A stretch of DNA of 31,448 nt. Source: Melampsora larici-populina 98AG31 (Eukaryota; Basidiomycota; Pucciniomycetes; Pucciniales; Melampsoraceae). Position 1 is the first letter of the stretch. Every line of letters begins with the position of its first letter. Positions 1 to 9,538 of this stretch are shown piece by piece. The stretch spans positions 955,840-987,287 of the forward strand of contig NW_006768791.1 of assembly GCF_000204055.1 (NCBI RefSeq), in the 5' to 3' direction. Position numbers and translations under genes: made by a program. The notes below the pieces were generated by a model that was given only the letters and a program-made list of their open reading frames with translations, searched no databases and was not told where the DNA came from.

Positions 1-42
1 TTGATTAGATTTCATCCAGAATGGTAGCTCAGCTGTCAGACC

Positions 43-363
43 TACTCTAGAAGATTGGATCGAGATGTCTCATATCCATCATACCTTACTCAACAATCAT
101 TCAAACAAAATGGAACAAACCGAAACAGATTCTTTGTCTCATCCTGTCGAATAGCCAATCAAGGAAGATGTGATAGCCCCATTGATAGAGAACGCAGGCT
201 CAGATGAAAAGATAGCAAAGAAAGAAGATAGTCAATGAAAGGTAGATGAAGGACCGGCATTGGATCATTTATTCGATAATGACATCAATATGAAGAATGC
301 TCCATTGGATTCAAAAACGCGATTGAAAATCCTGTCTTGTCTCCCACAATGTAGGAATCAATG
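43..363 (+). pseudogene. Decayed reading frame, unknown protein
   Basis: One frame reads coding-like from about 43 (R-P-T-L-E-D-W-I-E-M) to a TGA at 361-363, broken by in-frame stops near 150 and 232. The residue mix is acidic and polar and does not resemble translated AT-rich noise, for example the stretch L-D-H-L-F-D-N-D-I-N before the end. No domain is recognised. It may be the tail of a gene that starts before the window. Seen: the frame and stops. Inferred: that it was once coding. Confidence 0.25.
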
Positions 364-3142
364 AATCACTTTTTTGAATCTCGAATTGGCCTACCCATAT
401 TGAATCTCCTCGTGTTTGAGTCTCAAATAGCTGATTCAAATCGATCTCAGACTCAAGACAGATTTTTCTCGATCTTTGAAATCAAACTCAAGTTAACATG
501 TCTCTGCAACATCACAACCCACACAAACTCAAATATTATCCATCGATCTTGTGAAAAGGATAATCCAGCTTGAGAAAAATCACACCAAAAAGCTCGAACG
601 AACACGATTAGGAAGAGATTGAAATACAATCAAGCTGAACCAAAGAGAGGCAGATGTATCATACAAGTTAAGGACAAACTTGGTTCGCCCAAAACCGGAT
701 AAAACTGCCAATTGGTACTTCGAAGTTGATGGTTTACGCTCCCAGCAAATAAAATCCGAGGTTTATGGAGACATTCCATCATACACGAGTCATTTCAATT
801 TCAAGTAGACCAAAGCAATAGACTCAACAACCAGAAGCTCCAAACTCAATCACATCTCTTACTGCATCAAATTTGCTGAACAATCAATCATAATGTCTTT
901 AAAAACAAGAAATGCGAATTGAAAACCTTCCTATTGAACAAAATATGGAGATGTACTTGAAATACTTCCAACATCAGAAGAAGAATGTCAACACGAAAAT
1001 TAAAATGAAAGGTATAGAAGAAGAATGGGGACTTGAAAATTAAAAAGGGAAGTATTTGAATCTGAGATATTAGTCAACAGGACCTTGTGCAATTTTGTTT
1101 TAATCAATCGAATCTCATGGAATCGATCAGGACTACAATAACTTTATGTCAACATTTATTCATCATAATTATGTCAGATACTTCCAAAACTTTTCATCCA
1201 AGAAATTTTGGGATATGAGATTTCTTCTTCAAGATCCAAAACATTTGGTATCATTGAATTAAGTTACAAAATCTGGTGATCAATCAAGGTGCTTATCCCT
1301 TCAAGGAGGCCTTCGGTTTGTGATTTACAAACATATGGATATTATGTAGCTTTTTCTGAACTCGATTTTAATCAAAACCGTTGTTATAAGATTATTTGGA
1401 GCCATCAAATCTATCAAAGAGATGCCCCAAAACATTAATCTTATTTGATTGATTATCAAAATGAACCTTGCAATGACCTTCACTTATCTCAAATCAAATT
1501 ACACAAGCACCGGTTTTCCTCAATCAAAATGAATCTTTGCAGTCAATCAATCTTAAGCTTGGTACCTGAGCAAAGCCATTTATTTACTCCATCACAACTA
1601 ATCTCTCTACTTGATCATAATACAATTTTCAATCGATCAGAACCAGGCTTTTTGTTCAAATACTCTTTACTCGATAAAAATCATGTTACTGGCTGATTCA
1701 AAACCGGTGTTTCCACTCGATCCCAATCAATCTTTTGACTGGAGCAACGTAAAGGTTATCACTTGATGCGACTCTTTTATTTAGTCCAGGAAAAATGTTC
1801 TGTCAACTTGATCAAAATCAAAATTTCACTCAATCAAAACTGTCTTATTCACTCAATGTAATTGACTCTTGACTTGATCAAATCTATCTGATTCAATCAC
1901 TCAAAATCTATCTCCGTAGTCAATAAAACTCCATCTGTCCACTCAATTCAAATTAAAAAATTTACTCGATCAAAACCCATCTATTTACAAAGTCACAATG
2001 ATCATGTTTATTTGATCCAAAGTGTTATGTTACTTAATTGACTTGAAGAGCATCTAAATAATTCACAAGAGGACAATGGTGATCAATGTCTCACAATAGT
2101 CAGGATGGATTTCAGCACTAAAAAGCAGTAGGCATGTTGTACTGTCTTCATGTATGGGTTTGAAAGTTGCTAATTACAATGCTCATTTCATATTCAACTT
2201 TTACAAGGAATTTTTTCAGTTAATTGGAACATGTAAGATGGGACTTCTCATCAATTTCATATATTTTAGATCCATCCACTGGCTCTGAGTGAACTCTTGC
2301 TATGATTTATACCTCAATTGATGAACCCGAGTTACTGAGCAATATCTTTAAATCAACAAAAAACTAATGTTTTGAATGATGATGAGAAGATCTAAATGTG
2401 ACCATAGATTGTATGGACATTGATGTAAGGGTTACTTAACTCAGAATTCAAATCTATCAACAAATAAAAACAGAACTTATATACTTGAGCATTAGCCTAC
2501 CTTGACCAAGTTAAAATCCCAACAGCCAACTCACAGCAACTATCAAATCTGTCACCTGCACATTCATTGCTTTCATTGAGGTGTAAAGCATTGTTCAGTG
2601 AACCAATCAGTCCATTTTCAATTGAATACCAAGGCAAAAGAATAAAGTTGTAAGAGTTTAAGAAGTGTCATGAAGATAGCAATCATGCTGTATCAGAAAC
2701 AAATACAACAATATATTAAGGGAAACAAGGAGAATGAGAAGGCTTACAACAATACAGGCGTTTTGAAATGAGGATCAGATTATTTCAGCTTCATCACAAA
2801 ATATGCTTTCCGCTGGGGTGCTCACAAATTTAATGAACATGAACCATTGAAAACCTGTAATCCTCAGTGCATCAATTAGAAAATTTTGAAAATGGAAAAG
2901 CATCCGAATCTGGCAAATGGAAGTTTCAATTTATGGTGCACTTTATGTGAAATTGCCAAACGCATTGATATTGTGAAAAATGAGGTCAAGTATCTGAATA
3001 TGAAAAAGTGAGGTGATGTTGCAGTGGTACATTGAGGTCTGAGGTTATCTGAGAAACATACGAGTATTTTTGTTTCATTGATGGCTTGATCAGATGTATT
3101 CTTTTCACCTTAAGTCAGGTTTCATTGAACCGAAACAGTGAT
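364..3142. other. AT-rich stretch without a supported gene
   Basis: Only short frames occur on either strand, with frequent stops and no recognisable domain. Many short motifs of the type CAATCAAA, GATCAAAA and TCACTCAATC recur between about 1440 and 2010, giving a loosely repetitive texture. Nothing with clean boundaries or TSDs was seen. Confidence 0.5.
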
Positions 3143-3194
3143 CAACAGTTTCACAATCACAAAGTTGTCAACAGTTTCACAATTACAAAGTTGT
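3143..3194 (+). repeat. 26-bp tandem duplication
   Basis: Two adjacent copies of a 26-bp unit starting CAACAGTTTCACAAT and ending AAAGTTGT (3143-3168 and 3169-3194) differ at one base (C/T). The next bases, CAACA, begin a third copy that stops. Confidence 0.85.
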
Positions 3195-3550
3195 CAACAT
3201 GACTTGTTTGCCATTTTCAAGTGATGTTGATTTTGAAAATTCTTTGTATGCATTCAATTGGATAGGTTCCCTATTTCACAACATCATTTATATGTGTGTG
3301 CAAATAACTGAAACTTGTTAGAGTGATGACTTGCATATCTACCAAGTTTAGAAACAAGTATGCCCAAGAGTGCGTTCACTCAAGCAATTTATTCCAGAAA
3401 TTTAAAAATGCAAAAATGGACCATGCTCCAGTACATCAAACTTTGCAGAATGCAATTTCTGGTCAGAAATTTCTTAAGTGTTGGTTTGGTGGAGTTTGGT
3501 TCATTTTTCAACTTTGAAACTTACAGTGTGCTTAGGCTGTTTTTGCTCAA

Positions 3551-3571
3551 GCACATTCCATTGGAATGTGC
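3551..3571. repeat. Perfect 10-bp-arm palindrome
   Basis: GCACATTCCA, one T, then TGGAATGTGC: perfect 10-bp arms around a single base. It lies in a stretch (3195-3930) with no supported gene. The phrase GTGCGTTCACTCAAGCAA at 3370 recurs with one change near 5060, so degenerate dispersed repeats are present here. Confidence 0.7.
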
Positions 3572-3930
3572 ATTCTGTGAATTGTAAATTTCAACAATGA
3601 GCCATGCTTCATCAAACCAATACTTTAGATTTTCCAGAATGCAAATTCTCATCAGAATTTTATTACGTAAAAGCACCCTTAGCAATTATGTGTGTGCTTG
3701 AAATTAGAGATATATTGGATTTGCTTGGGGTCAACCTGCCACCAATTTTGCCAGTACATCATCTATTAGGTATTCACTTTATAACACCCATGATTCCTTC
3801 AAATCTCTTGACTTTGTTATCTTTTGATAATAAACATCACAAAAAACCATTAAGTGAAAAATGGCAGAAAAATTTGAGATCAAAGAAGAAGAAACTTTAA
3901 ATCCAACAACAACAAAAACATCATATTGAT

Positions 3931-3938
3931 TTTTATTA
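3931..3938 (+). repeat. TSD, left copy (TTTTATTA)
   Basis: 8-bp direct repeat flush with the left end of the 3939-4937 element; the identical partner is at 4938-4945. Confidence 0.8.
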
Positions 3939-3971
3939 GGAAACCACTAGCCCGCAACAAAAAACCCAACA

Positions 3972-4185
3972 CCCCCTTTTTTTGGGGTAATACCCGCAAA
4001 TACCTGCACTGGACCAAGCCATTTTGGCGTAGCACAGGCCCCGGAGGGAAGTGCACCAGGCAGCTTTTGCGGGCAATGTATCCTGCAATCACAAAACCGG
4101 GCAGTGTTGCAGTGATTAACTGCCATTCCACCAGCTGATGTGTAACAAAGTTGGGCACTTCTATCTCAATATGCCCATCCATCAA
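3972..4185 (-). CDS. Possible downstream exon, unknown product
   Basis: An open minus-strand frame inside the same transposon starts M-M-D-G-H-I-E-I-E-V-P and runs into the terminal repeat. Several residues look protein-like (V-E-W-Q, P-G-F-V-I-A-G-Y). It could be a further exon of the secreted-protein gene, via an acceptor GGGTTAG just upstream, or part of a decayed transposon protein. The part left of 3977 is TIR sequence. No domain is recognised. Confidence 0.25.
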
Positions 4186-4192
4186 GCTAACC

Positions 4193-4221
4193 CGTCACAA
4201 ACAAACAAACAAACAAACAAA
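4193..4221 (+). repeat. (CAAA)n microsatellite
   Basis: About seven CAAA units in a row, between the two coding-like parts of the 3939-4937 element. Confidence 0.9.
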
Positions 4222-4384
4222 CCAAATAAGGATGAAAATTAGAGAGACTGAATTAAAAGATGAAAAGTGCGCAAGATATCAGAAAAACGTGAACATGTTG
4301 AATGGTCAGATTCTGTTTGAAAGAAAATTCTATAAGGATGAAAAGAAGCAGGTATTGAGCTCTTGAGTTGATGATTTTATAAAC

Positions 4385-4816
4385 CTGTTTGGTATCCTGG
4401 AAAAAGACACAAAGAGAAATATTGGTAATGGCAAGTAACGGGTTCTTGGGAAGTGTGAAAAGGAATGAAGCGCTTACCTCCTTGAGGTCCTCATCCAAAA
4501 GTAAACCAAGGACACCACCCACCGCACCAGTAGCAGCTCCCACCACACCACTAACAGTGTGCCCAAGATCTTGCACCACACCACTAACAGTGTGCCCGGG
4601 ATCTTGCACCACACCACTAACAGTGTTAAAGACACTTCCTGCTACATTGTTCACACCGGTCAAAAGTTTGGTGTAGCTGTGATAGGTTGTGAGACAATTG
4701 TCAATGGCAACACAGTTGTCAAAGGATTGAAGGCTGGGATAAAAGTTACAAGTGCATTTAGGAAGGACACAAAGAACAATGAGAATAAGATGAGACCTTG
4801 AACAAGAATGGTTCAA
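4385..4816 (-). CDS. Candidate secreted protein with 11-residue repeats, inside a transposon
   Basis: Minus-strand frame. The N-terminus is signal-peptide-like: a basic residue, a hydrophobic run (L-I-L-I-V-L-C-V-L), then Cys. Two nearly exact 11-residue repeats built on V-V-Q-D-P-G-H-T-V-S-G and a partial third follow, then a glycine/alanine-rich hydrophobic stretch ending D-E-D-L-K-E. After that Glu codon comes a good donor, GTAAGC (near 4480); a TTTTTCCAG acceptor at about 4397 removes 81 bp in frame and joins D-T-K-Q. The frame opens with a TTG codon and no upstream ATG before a stop, so the true start may lie in an earlier exon, and the 3' exon structure is unresolved. Small secreted proteins with short repeats are common in rust fungi, but no specific family is recognised and function is unknown. 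Confidence 0.45.
4541..4626 (-). repeat. 33-bp tandem repeat within the secreted-protein gene
   Basis: Copies at 4541-4573, 4574-4606 and a partial copy at 4607-4626 differ by two bases (CCCAAG/CCCGGG). The unit is a multiple of 3 and encodes the 11-residue repeat, so copy-number change would keep the frame. Confidence 0.85.
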
Positions 4817-4937
4817 TAGTTTCTTTACAAATGTTTACCGCTAAGATCAAAACGGGCAGCAACATGCTTAACGCCCAGGCAGTAATTGGCATGGGGGTGT
4901 TGGGTTTTTTGGATCCGGGCGGTAAATGGTGGTTTCC

Positions 4938-4945
4938 TTTTATTA
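4938..4945 (+). repeat. TSD, right copy (TTTTATTA)
   Basis: 8-bp direct repeat flush with the right end of the 3939-4937 element; identical to 3931-3938. Confidence 0.8.
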
Positions 4946-5966
4946 TACAAAGTAATGATTGAGTTCACTTTGGAAAACAAAGCCTCTCCAGCAAAATTTT
5001 GATATCTATGGTTTAACCAAAAACTGCTGTATTGAAATCTATCTTAAGCATCTTAAGGGTGCATTCACTCAAGCAAATTCTGATGAGAATTCACATTCTA
5101 CAAAATATTGTTTTGATAATGATCACCAAATAGGAGGCAAACAAATCAAAATGTGTCACATCCAGAGAATTGGTCTTACAATTCGAGATGATCAAAATTA
5201 TAGGATTGATCTCCAACACAATGGTTTTCTCAAACTTCCAGATATGTTTATTTGCTCAAGACTGCAAGTTAGGGACCTTGCAAAAGATATTCAATATCTG
5301 GAACCACTCTCATAGACCCAATCCAACACAATCATCAGGAGCTCAGCACCTACATGAACACTATTTGCTCAAATGCTTTGGGTGAATTTTCTGATGACAG
5401 AGGGTTAGGGGGTAAATAATGAGCTCTCAACTTCAAGCCTGAATTGATAAAAGGCTTTAAATCTCATGAAGTTCAACAATATGTTGCAAATTATTTCACA
5501 AGCATTGATCACATGTGCCATATCTTTTTTTCCTACAGATCAAATATCCTTCATGTCAACTTTGACAGAATTTCAAGCCAAACTTTCCTCAATCAATTAC
5601 TCACTGAATTAAAGCATCTATTTCAATGATTGAGACAGTTTGAAGCCATTGACCCTGAAAATTCTTTTCAATTTCCAGTGTTCAATAAGCCACAATCTGG
5701 TCTGTGTTGCACTTCCAAAAAAAGTGAAGAAGCATGTGTTCCAAGCTTGCAAAGTTCAGATGTTTGTTTTCAGACTATTCATATGAAGTTCACAAAGTCC
5801 AAAAATGAGTATAATCATGCTCATTAGTGTGCTACTCCTTTTGGAAATGTAAAACCTCGAATGGTGGTATGCTTTGCTCTGAATTGGCATCCATTCTTGC
5901 CTTCATTGGGTAGCTTGGATCACATTGGAAATGTTGAGAAGCTACAGTGTTCTCAGAGTTTGAAAT
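4946..5966. other. No supported gene; body of a Helitron ending at 5993
   Basis: Short plus-strand frames occur (4959-5315, 5444-5629, 5630-5827) but show no domain or consistent codon pattern. Position and orientation put this stretch inside the Helitron whose 3' end is at 5993. Its 5' end was not found, and the whole left part of the window may belong to it. Confidence 0.4.
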
Positions 5967-5993
5967 GGCGGCGCCCGCCGCCCAATTGGCTAG
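5967..5993 (+). mobile_element. Helitron 3' terminus (hairpin + CTAG)
   Basis: Perfect hairpin GGCGGCG-CC-CGCCGCC (5967-5982), a 7-base spacer, then CTAG (5990-5993) followed by T. A GC hairpin about 10 bases before a CTRR end, with insertion between A and T, is the Helitron 3' signature. The 14-base hairpin core recurs at 12342-12355 with the same spacing to CTAG. Immediately beyond, copia integrase sequence begins, so this Helitron appears to be inserted in the copia element. Confidence 0.7.
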
Positions 5994-6983
5994 TGTTCTC
6001 ATAAACGAGGAATAAACATCTCGATTTTCCAACAAGTACTCCGATCCAGAGATTGTCTTGACGGGAAAAGGACCACATAAATCTGCCACAACAAGCTGAA
6101 GAGGAGCATCGTAAGAGATAAGTGATGGGCCTATCGTCGATGTCTTAGTCGATTTTGCTACAGCGCAGTCTTCACAAGAGGTAGTTTTGGTTAGCTTTTC
6201 TGGTAAACCAACACATGATTGTTCACGGACGAGCTTGAGAAGGGTTCGGTCATTTGGATGACCTAACCGGCGATGCCACAGCATAAAATCGCCCAGAACA
6301 GCAGCAGTCGTTACGTTGGTTTCAATGGCTCTCAAAATCCATCTTCTGCCTGAACGCTGTGCTGTGATTACTCTTGAATTGTTCTTCCAGAGTTCGATTC
6401 CATTAGTTGAGTTTCGAAAGGAAATGCCTTCTTCTTCCAATTGAATGCCTGAAAGAAGATTATGGCGCAAGTTCTCACAAAAATACACATGATTGACGGT
6501 CAAAAACTCTTTCGAGTTCGCTACATTGCATATACGGACAGTACCAACAGCTGTGATAAAAGAAGATCTGGAATCATTTGCCATTTTAACTGGTAGTGGA
6601 TTGATATCGCGTATTGTTGTGAAATGAGACCGGTTATTGAATACATGGTGTGTTGCGCCAGTGTCAAAAATAATAATGGACGGGTCGAGGTCAGTATCAA
6701 GTTGAGAAACCGTGATGTGTCTGATGTCCACGCACCCAGAGAAATCGATGTCAGCAAATTGTGGCTCCACAACTCGTGCATCCGATGTCGAAGCAACTCC
6801 TCCTGATTGCTCCTTAGCCTTCTTGGCTCTGCAAGCCTCCTCCTTATGTCCACGCTTTTTACAAAAGTGACATTTAATCCTCGACGAGTCAAACTTCTTC
6901 TTCACCACAACGTTCATGCCTTCAGCTACACCTGATGAACCACGCTTGAATGCAACATCTGCCGCCCCTATAGCCCAAGTCAT
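5994..6983 (-). pseudogene. Copia gag-pol: zinc knuckle, protease, pre-integrase, partial integrase
   Basis: Motifs in order: zinc knuckle C-H-F-C-K-K-R-G-H-K-E-E-A-C (CX2CX4HX4C) at about residues 39-52; aspartic protease active site D-T-G-A near residue 107; the HHCC zinc domain with L-W-H-R-R-L-G-H-P-N and C-E-D-C; and the start of the integrase core, V-V-A-D-L-C-G-P-F-P. The family role is to process the polyprotein and insert element cDNA. The copia match ends near D-V-Y-S-S-F-M-R-T at the Helitron junction; residues after that, to the stop at 5832, are read from foreign sequence. Reverse transcriptase is absent. Confidence 0.85.
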
Positions 6984-6989
6984 ATTTGA

Positions 6990-7484
6990 TGATCCAATGA
7001 CTGCTTGAGGGTTCGACCGTATGAGTAACGTCCGGGAAACCGTTGGGCATACTATTCGCTAGTATCGCCGCAAAATCATCGTCATTCGTCATCATTCCGG
7101 AGCGTTCAAGTTTTCTTCGGATGCCTGAAACCTTGGCGATATGATTGTCGATAGAGTCAGATGAAGGATCATACTTGGTCGTGTGTAAGTCATTATGAAG
7201 AGAGATCCTGCTAGCATAAGTCTGGCCAGAGAATTGAGCTCTCAAATAACCGTAGCGTTCTGATGGTATGTTCGAAACTTGATTCAAGCGTAAGCTGAGT
7301 TGCTTATCCATAGTCCAATGCATTAGAGATATGACGCCTTCCGCATAGTCTGGATTCCAGCCGAACTGAGTAGGTAAGACTCCCTGTTGTAGGTACGGTG
7401 GACATCCTGGGTAGTGCATAAGCAGGCGTCAAAAATCTGCATCCAAACATCGAAATTCGATCCGTCAGCCGCTAGAATAGCCAG
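6990..7484 (-). pseudogene. Copia gag, UBN2-type middle part, frameshifted
   Basis: Continues Gag after the stop, with a frame change near 7425 (into M-H-Y-P-G-C) and another near 7010. Residues such as L-R-A-Q-F-S-G-Q, I-D-N-H-I-A-K-V-S-G-I-R-R-K-L and L-A-N-S-M-P-N-G-F-P-D-V match the conserved run of copia Gag (L-x-x-L-P-x-x-F/Y). Gag forms the particle that packages element RNA; this copy cannot make a full protein. Confidence 0.75.
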
Positions 7485-7874
7485 TCAATCCAATTTGATC
7501 GGACACGCTTTCCAAAGTGCAGCAAAAGACGTGTCATTGGTAAGTGTTGCTGGTGCAGTCTGAAAGATGTTGGTCACATTTGATACATTCGTTTGTTCTT
7601 GGACATTCGTTTGATTATTCTGAAGATTTAAAGTTCGCTGAAGATTATCGGACGGAGGTTGTTGTTGTTGATTGTTAATCAATTGGCCATCACCTGCATT
7701 ATGCGCGGTGGGTTCGACACCTTCCATGTTATTCGGATGGTTCGAATGGTCGTTGTTATCGGTTTCAGTTAGTTCTTCGATACGTGAGTTTCTCGGAAGA
7801 GTGATGTCTGAACCCGTGTTTGCTGTTTCAAAAGATGTGTCGTCGTCTATTCCGTCTGGTAACGTAAAGCTCAT
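7485..7874 (-). pseudogene. Copia gag, N-terminal part
   Basis: The ATG at 7874 lies just inside the LTR. The product starts M-S-F-T-L-P-D-G and is rich in Asn, Gln, Thr and Asp, including Q-Q-Q-Q-P-P, as expected for the disordered head of a copia Gag. The frame stops at a TGA (7485-7487). Beyond it the same frame reads L-A-A-D-G-S-N-F-D-V-W, a typical copia Gag motif, so the stop looks like a later mutation. Confidence 0.65.
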
Positions 7875-7878
7875 AACC

Positions 7879-8240
7879 TGTAGAGCGGGAACGAACTAGA
7901 AGATCTAGTGTTAGTGTAAAGCAGCGAAACAAACAAACAATTGTGACATTTCATATATAAGAAGAAAAGAGAAATACCTAGAAGATCTAGTGTTAGTGTA
8001 AAGCACCAAAACAAACAAACAATTGTGACGGAGAAAAGAGCTAAACAACTAGTAGGTAAAACATGTTTTATATATGAAACACGTTTCGCGTGGCGTTACA
8101 ACTCTGACGCAAACAATGAGAAAAGAAACCAGTCCATTCCTAAATCTTCCTACTTCTTCCAGCTAGTCTAAACCGAAAATAGGTGAGACAACGCCTTGTG
8201 CCTTGCCGTCTACGACGCCAGGCCAGTCCGGGCGTTAACA
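7879..8240 (-). repeat. Copia 5' LTR (362 bp)
   Basis: On the minus strand it starts TGTTAACGCC and ends CTCTACA, with matching TGT...ACA ends. Directly after it, GGTTATGAGC resembles the usual initiator-Met-tRNA primer site (TGGTATCAGAGC) in degenerate form. It contains a TATA-like run near 8070 and an internal tandem duplication. The outer end touches the pentanucleotide array at 8241. The exact ends are inferred from the TG/CA rule since the second LTR is missing. Confidence 0.55.
7896..8029. repeat. 52-bp direct duplication inside the LTR
   Basis: 7896-7947 and 7978-8029 share CTAGAAGATCTAGTGTTAGT and the following bases through AACAATTGTGAC, with two differences. Spacing start to start is 82 bp. 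The unit begins with a small palindrome, CTAGAAGATCTAG-like. Confidence 0.8.
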
Positions 8241-8560
8241 GTCTTGTCTTGTCTTGACTTGTATTGTATTGTATTGTATTGTATTGTATTGTATTGTCTT
8301 GTCTTGTATTGTCTTGTCTTGTATTGTCTTGTCTTGTATTGTCTTGTCTTGTCTTGTCTTGTATTGTATTGTATTGTATTGTATTGTATTGTATTGTATT
8401 GTATTGTATTGTATTGTATTGTATTGTATTGTATTGTATTGTATTGTATTGTATTGTATTGTATTGTATTGTATTGTATTGTATTGTATTGTATTGTATT
8501 GTATTGTATTGTATTGTATTGTATGTCTCGTCTTGTCTTGCCTTGTGTTTTTTTGTATTG
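8241..8560 (+). repeat. (GTATT)n / (GTCTT)n microsatellite
   Basis: About 60 pentamer units. The first part mixes GTCTT and GTATT; from about 8360 to 8523 it is almost pure GTATT; it then decays through GTCTC variants. Frames through it spell C-I-V-L-Y or T-I-Q-Y-N repeats and are not genes. The copia LTR end is flush with its left edge. Confidence 0.95.
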
Positions 8561-9148
8561 TATAATCAAGTTCAAAACCCAATTGAGCAAATTTGTGGTG
8601 TCCAAGTCCGCAACTTTTCTCAATCAAGGATTTCATTCACATCTGGTTCACAGGTTTCTCTTGAGCTGTACTCTCCCTTGTACACAATCAAATTTCAATT
8701 TGTTCATGTTGAGCTCCGTTCTTTGTTGATTGATCATATGTATCACAAACCAAGATCATATCTTCCATCACACTTTTCACCAATTCTCTGTCCATATTTT
8801 GGCTTGGATATACAAAAATTCAAGGACTCCTCGGATTTTGTATCGAAGTTGTCATCCGACACACCACCGACCTCATCCACGCCACACAACGACCTGACTT
8901 TGAGGATCCGACAATGAGGCGAGGAAACTCTACATTGAGATATCAACCAACTCAATCAACTGACTCTTCACCAACTTATTCACCTCATCCAACCCAATAC
9001 CACTGACCCATTAAGTGACCAACGATTTTGATTTTCAAAGTATCAAGGTAAGTAAACTCAATATCAAGTCGAATCACATAGTCACTTTTCTTGGCAGGAA
9101 CAGTTTTACCAGACCTGATCCCCCCTTCATCTGAGCTTTTATCTCTCA
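8561..9148 (+). other. Coding-like but unrecognised stretch, then spacer
   Basis: One plus frame stays open out of the microsatellite to 8917 (V-Q-N-P-I-E-Q-I-C-G-V-Q-V, ending T-L-R-I-R-Q). Its residues are varied, but no domain is seen and there is no proper start. The rest to 9148 holds nothing recognisable. Confidence 0.25.
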
Positions 9149-9177
9149 CTAGTGCAATCTGGCAGTGGGCGCCGCGC
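9149..9177 (-). mobile_element. Decayed Helitron 3' terminus
   Basis: On the minus strand GCGGCGCCCACTGC, then a 9-base spacer and CTAG (9149-9152) followed by T. It matches the hairpin core at 5967 and 12342, except that CGCCGC has become CACTGC, two changes both of the CpG decay type. Helicase and F-box sequence lie upstream on the same strand. Confidence 0.55.
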
Positions 9178-9180
9178 TAT

Positions 9181-9538
9181 CCAACTTTGGGACATCTTGA
9201 TCTGTGATAAGGTAATACATGAGTGTTGTGATAGTGGTATAGCTCATAAACCTATATCACATGCCAATACACACAAATATAGCTATGATGCTGCTACATA
9301 GGTGTCAAGCTATCTTATGTTTCAAGAAATTCTTACAGTGACCACAGCACCCAGGCATGAATTATGAGCAAAAGATCATTAAAGATTGATATAGCAGTTG
9401 AATTAGTAACTTTACTCGCACCGTGACACATACAAAACACACAACGTAGATACGTAAGATCTTATACATTAGGTAGATCCATACAGCACTGACATTATAC
9501 TTGGGGGTTTCACACCGATACTAACTTAAGATCTATGT
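9181..9538. other. Spacer without recognisable feature
   Basis: AT-rich sequence between the Helitron 3' end and the F-box gene. No open frame of interest and no clear repeat. Confidence 0.5.

Larger units (their letters stand above)
3939..4937. mobile_element. 999-bp TIR DNA transposon with 8-bp TSD, carrying a gene
   Basis: The left end reads GGAAACCAC and the right end reads GTGGTTTCC. Inside each end an 18-bp stretch also matches in inverted orientation (AAAAAACCCAACACCCCC at about 3960-3977 against 4893-4910). Immediately outside both ends is a perfect 8-bp direct repeat, TTTTATTA (3931-3938 and 4938-4945). An 8-bp TSD is usual for hAT, P and some Mutator-like elements, but the GGAAA start does not match the hAT end consensus, so the superfamily is left open. 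No transposase is visible, so the element is non-autonomous. It carries a minus-strand gene. Confidence 0.8.
5994..7878 (-). mobile_element. Truncated Ty1/copia retrotransposon body
   Basis: Reading leftward from the LTR, gag, zinc knuckle, aspartic protease, pre-integrase zinc domain and the first part of integrase are present. The remaining integrase, reverse transcriptase, RNase H and second LTR are absent from the window. The body ends abruptly at the Helitron 3' end. Several frameshifts and a stop make it non-functional. Confidence 0.85.

Noticed and set aside
22..66. tRNA-like A box (TGGTAGCTCAGCTG) with a weak B-box-like GGATCGAGATG
   Set aside because: Spacing between boxes is too short and no cloverleaf can be drawn.
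3926..4138. Plus-strand frame through the left transposon end
   Set aside because: It is the shadow of the TIR and of the minus-strand frame; no protein features.
8196..8917. Long open frames reading C-I-V-L-Y or T-I-Q-Y-N repeats (also 16488-16969 and 11487-12429)
   Set aside because: Translations of pentanucleotide arrays, which stay open in several frames on both strands because the unit lacks stops; not genes.
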